DNA of 8,736 bases from assembly GCA_028678885.1 (NCBI GenBank), contig JAJRCP010000117.1:1-8736 (forward strand). The letters run 5' to 3'. Made by a program: the position numbers and the translations under genes. The notes beneath the pieces are model-generated. The model saw nothing but the letters and a program-made list of their open reading frames with translations, was not told the DNA's origin and searched no databases. Each line of letters opens with the position of its first letter. Position 1 is the first letter of the stretch. Below are positions 5,954 to 8,736 of the stretch, piece by piece. The stretch comes from Methanomicrobiales archaeon (lineage in GTDB: Archaea > Halobacteriota > Methanomicrobia > Methanomicrobiales > JACTUA01).

Positions 5954-6732
5954 TCACGATCGGTATTGATGCCGGTGCTGCGACCACGAAGGGGGTTATC
6001 CTTCTCGATCGTGAAATCGCAGGGTATCGGATTGTCAGCACGGCATTTGACTTCCTTAGTACAGCAGAAACACTTTTTGAAGAGCTCCTCGCAACATCGG
6101 ATCTTCGACAGGAGGATGTCGTGAAGATATGTGCAACCGGATACGGAAGAATGATGGTTACTTTTGCTAATGCAACAGTAAGTGAGATCACGGCACATGC
6201 AAAAGGTGTAAATTTCTTCTTTCCGGAGGTCCGAGGGATAATCGATGTGGGGGGTCAGGATTCGAAGGTTATTGTAGTAGAAGAGGGAAAAGTCATTGAT
6301 TTTCTGATGAATGACAAGTGTGCAGCGGGGACTGGTAAATTCCTCGAATATACCGCGAAAGCCCTGGAAGTACGAATCGAGGATCTGGGGAGTCTTGCCC
6401 TTGGCTCTGTACATCCCGCTGCCATCACCAGCATCTGCACGGTTTTTGCAGAGTCAGAGGTGATCTCTCTCCGCGCTCAGGGAATCCCCAGAGCAGATAT
6501 TGCCGCCGGTCTCATCGTGAATATTGCGCAGAGAATTGTGATCATGGCAAGACGGATGGGCTTAAAGGAACCCATCGCTTTTGTCGGTGGGGTGGCAAAA
6601 AATTCTGGCATGCGGGTAGAGCTGGAAAAGGAGCTTGATGTAACCCTTTCTGTACCCTCTGAACCCCAGATTACTGGGGCATTGGGAGCTGCCCTAGCAG
6701 CGCAGAAACCAGAGAAACGGTCATCAGCCTGA
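5950..6732 (+). CDS. HgdC/BadF-type ATPase, [4Fe-4S] activator of the adjacent reductase
   Basis: This is a 260-residue ASKHA-fold ATPase of the BadF/BadG/BcrA/HgdC family. As a homodimer with one bridging [4Fe-4S] cluster it passes single low-potential electrons to its partner, driven by ATP hydrolysis. The phosphate-1 loop is GIDAGAATTKG (5-15), the phosphate-2 loop is DVGGQDSK (99-106), and FVGGVAKN (211-218) is the adenosine-side motif. The two cluster cysteines are Cys124 in DKCAAGTG and Cys163 in SICTVFAESE. Their 39-residue spacing is the same as Cys127/Cys166 of Acidaminococcus HgdC. The ATG at 5950 overlaps the stop of the reductase gene (ATGA), with GGAG 8 nt upstream, so the pair is made together. 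A short Lys/Arg/Ser tail ends the protein. Confidence 0.93.
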   Translation: MITIGIDAGAATTKGVILLDREIAGYRIVSTAFDFLSTAETLFEELLATSDLRQEDVVKICATGYGRMMVTFANATVSEITAHAKGVNFFFPEVRGIIDVGGQDSKVIVVEEGKVIDFLMNDKCAAGTGKFLEYTAKALEVRIEDLGSLALGSVHPAAITSICTVFAESEVISLRAQGIPRADIAAGLIVNIAQRIVIMARRMGLKEPIAFVGGVAKNSGMRVELEKELDVTLSVPSEPQITGALGAALAAQKPEKRSSA

Positions 6733-6911
6733 GAGATTTCTACACCGTTGGATGAGAAACCACCCACCTCAAGGAATTATCGTATCCCTATTCTGACCAA
6801 AAGGAAGTAGGTATCCAGTTTCACTTAGATTTTCTCTCCTGAATCGAATAGGAGATTCCCGTATCTCAAAGTTATTCGTCTGAGTACAATGTATATAGTG
6901 GATATCACATC
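6733..6911. other. Intergenic spacer after the reductase operon
   Basis: No gene was found here. A weak inverted repeat (TCTCCT at 6835-6840 and AGGAGA at 6850-6855, 9-nt loop) could end the upstream transcript but has no T-run after it. A TATA-like GTATATAG near 6890-6897 may be the old promoter of the decayed gene that follows. Confidence 0.4.
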
Positions 6912-7350
6912 ATGCAGTGGTGGGTAAGGACTAGGGATCCTGCGCTGCGGAATTTCCTTGTGTCGATTGAATTCGACAAGAAATCATTTCCCAAAAAACA
7001 CACTTGTGATGGGGAGAACGTCTCACTGAAGATCGTTATCGATAGGATCCCTTGCCCATAACTCGCTTTAATTCTGTATGATATGGACGTTCTAGGAGAA
7101 TTCACCCATTGGACTATCTGGAATATTCCAACGAAGGGGGAGAAATTCGAGATCCCGGAGGGAATACCCAAGAACTGGGCGGTGAATGGCGACGAATAAT
7201 CCACTTCTTGGAAAGATAGGATGTATGGGTAAGGGAAGGGACTGGCAATAGTAGAATCGATATGTGTGGAAAAAATGCACTCGAATCTATCTGGGCCGGA
7301 GGTGGGACAGTACCCATGAACAGGAAGCAGTGACAGGATATTACGGAAAG
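6912..7350 (+). pseudogene. Decayed YbhB/YbcL (phosphatidylethanolamine-binding, PEBP) family gene
   Basis: Reading from the ATG at 6912, the frame gives RNFLVSIEFD, then FPKKHTCDGENVS, the N-terminal PEBP signature (family: P.kyTCdGenvSP). It continues with LALILYDMDVLGEFTHWTIW plus NIP, matching the family core LALI.DDPDAP.G.F.HWv.WNIP. A TAA at 7059 interrupts the core, and the DPDAP ligand motif has become DMDV. A second TAA ends that frame at 7197. The match resumes in the +1 frame at 7207 as LGKIGCMGKG (family: GkiGYgGPcPP). It then meets TAG TAG and continues as NRYVWKK (family HRY.FK) and VTGYYGK (family C-terminal L.G.Y). All pieces are in family order over the usual length of about 150 codons, so this is an inactivated full-length gene. 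The ancestral start may have been the CTG at the codon before RNFLV, not 6912. Confidence 0.8.
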
Positions 7351-7351
7351 T

Positions 7352-7582
7352 GTGGAATCCCTGTTTGATTGCTATGAGAGCAACACACCATCAGTCCTGT
7401 TGGAAACACTGAAACAACTGGGATTTGTTGAGAAGGGAGCAGATCCGGCATTTCTTATCCTCATCCATCCCGAATTCGAACTCTATCTTGATATCGGGCT
7501 TGATGCGAATGGACAAATCCATGGATACGGACTGATGCCCTTTGAAGAAATGCAGGAAAAACAGAGAAAATTCCGTTTGTAA
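7352..7582 (+). CDS. Small protein of unknown function, 76 residues
   Basis: I do not recognise this protein. It is acidic and soluble-looking, with a predicted helix LLETLKQLGFVEKG followed by an alternating, strand-like stretch AFLILIHPEFELYLDIGLD. It then has GQIHGYGLMPFEEMQEKQRK and a short basic end. There is no membrane segment or cysteine pair (one Cys near residue 7). The start is a GTG at 7352. The frame is closed by a TGA at 7331, so no ATG start is possible, and only a weak GGA lies just upstream. It begins where the PEBP remnant ends. The even composition and sensible strand pattern argue that it is real, but the poor start leaves doubt: it could be a surviving 3' part of something longer. 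Confidence 0.5.
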   Translation: MESLFDCYESNTPSVLLETLKQLGFVEKGADPAFLILIHPEFELYLDIGLDANGQIHGYGLMPFEEMQEKQRKFRL

Positions 7583-7656
7583 GAAGAGTTCATGAATCAT
7601 TTCTTCATCACATATGTGCTGGCCCGGAAAAAGTTCTTCTATAGGCGGGAAACTCG

Positions 7657-7947
7657 TTATCCTATCTTCCCTCTGAAATCCATTTTTCGATACTCTGTAA
7701 GAAAAGCTTCTCGATAGGCGGTAATTTTTTTGGTAGGGATATAATTGAAGACCTTTACTCGGATGAGGATTTCATCCATAATCCGGTTTTCATTACTGAG
7801 CATAAGCCGTTGAACTTGGGTAAGGATCATGTCCAGTTGATCGATCCCGATCTCTTTTCCTTCAATGACAATCTTTCGTATCTTTATGCTATCCGGCACC
7901 ACCCCGCCGCAGACCGTGCAATATTTTCCTTCTTTGTCCTCCGCCAT
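7657..7947 (-). CDS. Small single-CxxC protein, 96 residues, downstream of the cupin
   Basis: The protein has one N-terminal cysteine pair, YCTVCGG (Cys10, Cys13), then KIVIEGKEIGIDQLDMILTQ with a short strand and helix. A central helical part follows, ending with LIRVKVFNYIPTKK and AYREAFLTEYRK. The VFNYIP(T)KK...AY...L..EY pattern looks like a conserved small-protein family of methanogens and other anaerobes, but I cannot name it with certainty. One CxxC alone cannot complete a zinc ribbon, so metal binding would need a dimer or a partner. It could instead be a redox pair. The ATG at 7947 follows the cupin stop by 6 nt, and GGTGAGG, which spans the cupin stop, is its ribosome binding site. 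Together they form a two-gene operon. Confidence 0.8.
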   Translation of the reverse strand: MAEDKEGKYCTVCGGVVPDSIKIRKIVIEGKEIGIDQLDMILTQVQRLMLSNENRIMDEILIRVKVFNYIPTKKITAYREAFLTEYRKMDFRGKIG

Positions 7948-7953
7948 TGATCC

Positions 7954-8289
7954 TCACCCACGAATCATGGTGAGCATCATCTTAAAGGGGGTGACAGCCG
8001 ACAGGGCGTGGGGGGCATTCGCCGGAAAAATAATACTATCCCCCCCATGTAATGAAAACGTCTCTCCCTTAAGCCATACTTCACATTCGCCGTCCAATAT
8101 GGTGACAACCGCATCAAATGGTGCCGTGTGTTCCGACAGCCTTTCTCCCTCATCAAAGGAAAAGATGGTGATGCTCCCAGCAGGTTTATTGATGATCATC
8201 CGGCTGGCAACCGTACCTTGCTGGTAGGAGACGAGATCCTTGAGTGATAACACCTTCCCATTTAATTCATCCTTTTTCTCCTCATCCAT
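7954..8289 (-). CDS. Single-domain cupin protein, 111 residues
   Basis: This is a small cytoplasmic beta-barrel protein. After a charged N-terminus, motif 1 reads EGERLSEHTAPFDAVVTILDGE (residues 47-68, given in two parts: EGERLSEH and TAPFDAVVTILDGE). Motif 2 reads GGDSIIFPANAPHAL (82-96). The usual metal site GX5HXHX3-4EX6G is incomplete: His54 is present, Ala56 replaces the second His, and Asp59 stands near the Glu position. In motif 2, His94 is kept. This HTAPFDA form occurs widely among anaerobe cupins whose roles are mostly unknown, so it is probably a subfamily trait and not damage. The ATG at 8289 has GGAG about 9 nt upstream. An AT-rich promoter region lies at 8305-8350, and the CxxC gene follows in the same operon. 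Confidence 0.9.
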   Translation of the reverse strand: MDEEKKDELNGKVLSLKDLVSYQQGTVASRMIINKPAGSITIFSFDEGERLSEHTAPFDAVVTILDGECEVWLKGETFSLHGGDSIIFPANAPHALSAVTPFKMMLTMIRG

Positions 8290-8304
8290 GAAAACTGCTC
8301 CAAA

Positions 8305-8350
8305 AATTATTACTGACGTATGAGATGTTTAAAGCAGAATAATTATTTAT
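8305..8350 (-). promoter_or_regulatory. Promoter region of the cupin operon with an imperfect inverted repeat
   Basis: The stretch is AT-rich. On the minus strand TAAATAATTATT (about 8338-8349) could be the TATA box, giving a transcript start near 8315-8320 and a leader of roughly 30 nt that holds the GGAG. The plus-strand sequence AATTATTACTG (8305-8315) pairs with CAGAATAATT (8335-8344) apart from one extra A. This places an imperfect dyad around the expected start site. Confidence 0.35.
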
Positions 8351-8372
8351 TAGGTAGACTGCGTGAAAAAGG

Positions 8373-8681
8373 TTAAGCCTGCAAGCGGAAACGGACCTTC
8401 TTTTTAGGACCCGATGGCACTTTCGCTAACTGATCATCGATGCAATGCTCTCGGTATAGTTTCCATCGTACGAGCCATTCATCCATGGACTCCCCTTCCC
8501 GAGGCTCCAGATCATCGAGATTAGATGATAGGGACATCGCCTTCACGCACTCCGAACAGTAAATCTTTCCTTCTTGGTTGATTGCGAGGGTAGGATGTAC
8601 AGGGTGACCGCATCGTGTACAGGGTGTTACCTTGCGCTGGTAAGTCCATGTTTCTCGAGATTCTTTCCATTTAGACATCAT
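8373..8681 (-). CDS. Zinc-ribbon-like protein of unknown function, 102 residues
   Basis: Two CxxC knuckles are visible: PCTRCGHPV (Cys21, Cys24) and IYCSECVKA (Cys42, Cys45). They are 17 residues apart, the layout of a small treble-clef or ribbon zinc site. A conserved-looking acidic helix with several Trp follows (EPREGESMDEWLVRWKLYREH), then a basic tail KKKVRFRLQA. A Trp-rich leader (SKWKESRETWTYQRK) precedes the knuckles. There is no signal peptide or membrane segment. The start is the first of two ATGs (8681), with AGGAT 9 nt upstream. It may bind nucleic acid or act as a metal-bound adaptor, but nothing in the sequence settles this. It is 83 bp upstream of the cupin, so co-transcription is possible but not required. 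Confidence 0.75.
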   Translation of the reverse strand: MMSKWKESRETWTYQRKVTPCTRCGHPVHPTLAINQEGKIYCSECVKAMSLSSNLDDLEPREGESMDEWLVRWKLYREHCIDDQLAKVPSGPKKKVRFRLQA

Positions 8682-8710
8682 CAGTACCAGATCCTATTAT
8701 AATTGTGTGT

Positions 8711-8736
8711 ATAGCCTATATAATATATATAATTAT
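8711..8736 (-). promoter_or_regulatory. TATA-rich promoter region of the zinc-ribbon gene
   Basis: On the minus strand the sequence begins ATAATTATATATATTATATA, then GGC, with several overlapping TATA-like cores. The core nearest the gene (TTATATAG, about 8716-8723) would place the transcript start near 8692 and give a leader of about 10 nt. The window ends here, so upstream sites cannot be judged. Confidence 0.4.

Noticed and set aside
5887..6414. 175-codon minus-strand open frame opposite the activator ATPase
   Set aside because: It is the reverse complement of a clear ASKHA ATPase; its Cys and Ser richness is a by-product of the opposite strand.
6835..6855. TCTCCT/AGGAGA hairpin as a terminator
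   Set aside because: It has only 6 bp with a 9-nt loop and no following T-run, so it is too weak to annotate as a terminator.
6905..7204. 99-codon minus-strand open frame across the PEBP remnant
   Set aside because: The plus strand carries ordered PEBP motifs, while the minus frame shows none and lacks a ribosome site.
7609..7618. CACATATGTG palindrome between convergent genes
   Set aside because: A 10-bp palindrome is expected by chance, and no promoter or T-tract is associated with it.

Overview
The window looks like a methanogenic archaeon, most likely Methanomicrobiales or a close relative. The evidence is an archaeal-type anaerobic cobalamin (cbi) operon whose CbiD and CbiC N-termini have the form I associate with methanogens, archaeal TATA-like boxes in AT-rich spacers, an archaeal/anaerobe-type cupin, and several small CxxC proteins. 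No tRNA, rRNA, CRISPR array, insertion sequence or riboswitch was recognised. The lineage call comes from protein character alone and has not been tested by a search.

Positions 1-4602 (minus strand) hold seven tightly packed cobalamin corrin-ring genes, read right to left: cbiT, cbiL, cbiF, cbiG, cbiH, cbiC and cbiD (cut by the left edge). Neighbours overlap by 4 to 53 nt or sit 2 nt apart, so they form one translationally coupled operon. The products are the C20, C17, C11 and C15 methyltransferases, the precorrin-5A deacylase, the C1 methyltransferase and the C12 methyl mutase. CbiE (C5) and CbiJ (reductase) are not in view. The oddity is cbiL: no ATG, GTG or TTG lies where its conserved N-terminus begins. 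An ACG sits exactly at the expected Met, correctly spaced from a strong GGAGG.

Positions 4603-4804 are a divergent promoter region. It contains a perfect 7+7 bp inverted repeat that overlaps a TATA-like sequence just before the rightward gene.

Positions 4805-6732 (plus strand) hold a two-gene operon with an ATGA overlap. It encodes a HgdB/YjiM-like double-cubane-cluster reductase and its HgdC-type [4Fe-4S] ATPase activator. Together they should form an ATP-driven, nitrogenase-like (but unrelated) low-potential reductase of unknown substrate.

Positions 6733-7350 hold a short spacer and then a decayed YbhB/YbcL (PEBP) family gene with nonsense codons and a frameshift. A 76-residue protein of unknown function starts right after it (7352-7582).

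Positions 7657-8681 (minus strand) hold three small genes: a CxxC/WxxW-rich zinc-ribbon-like protein, a cupin lacking part of the usual metal site, and a 96-residue single-CxxC protein 6 nt downstream of the cupin. The last two form an operon.
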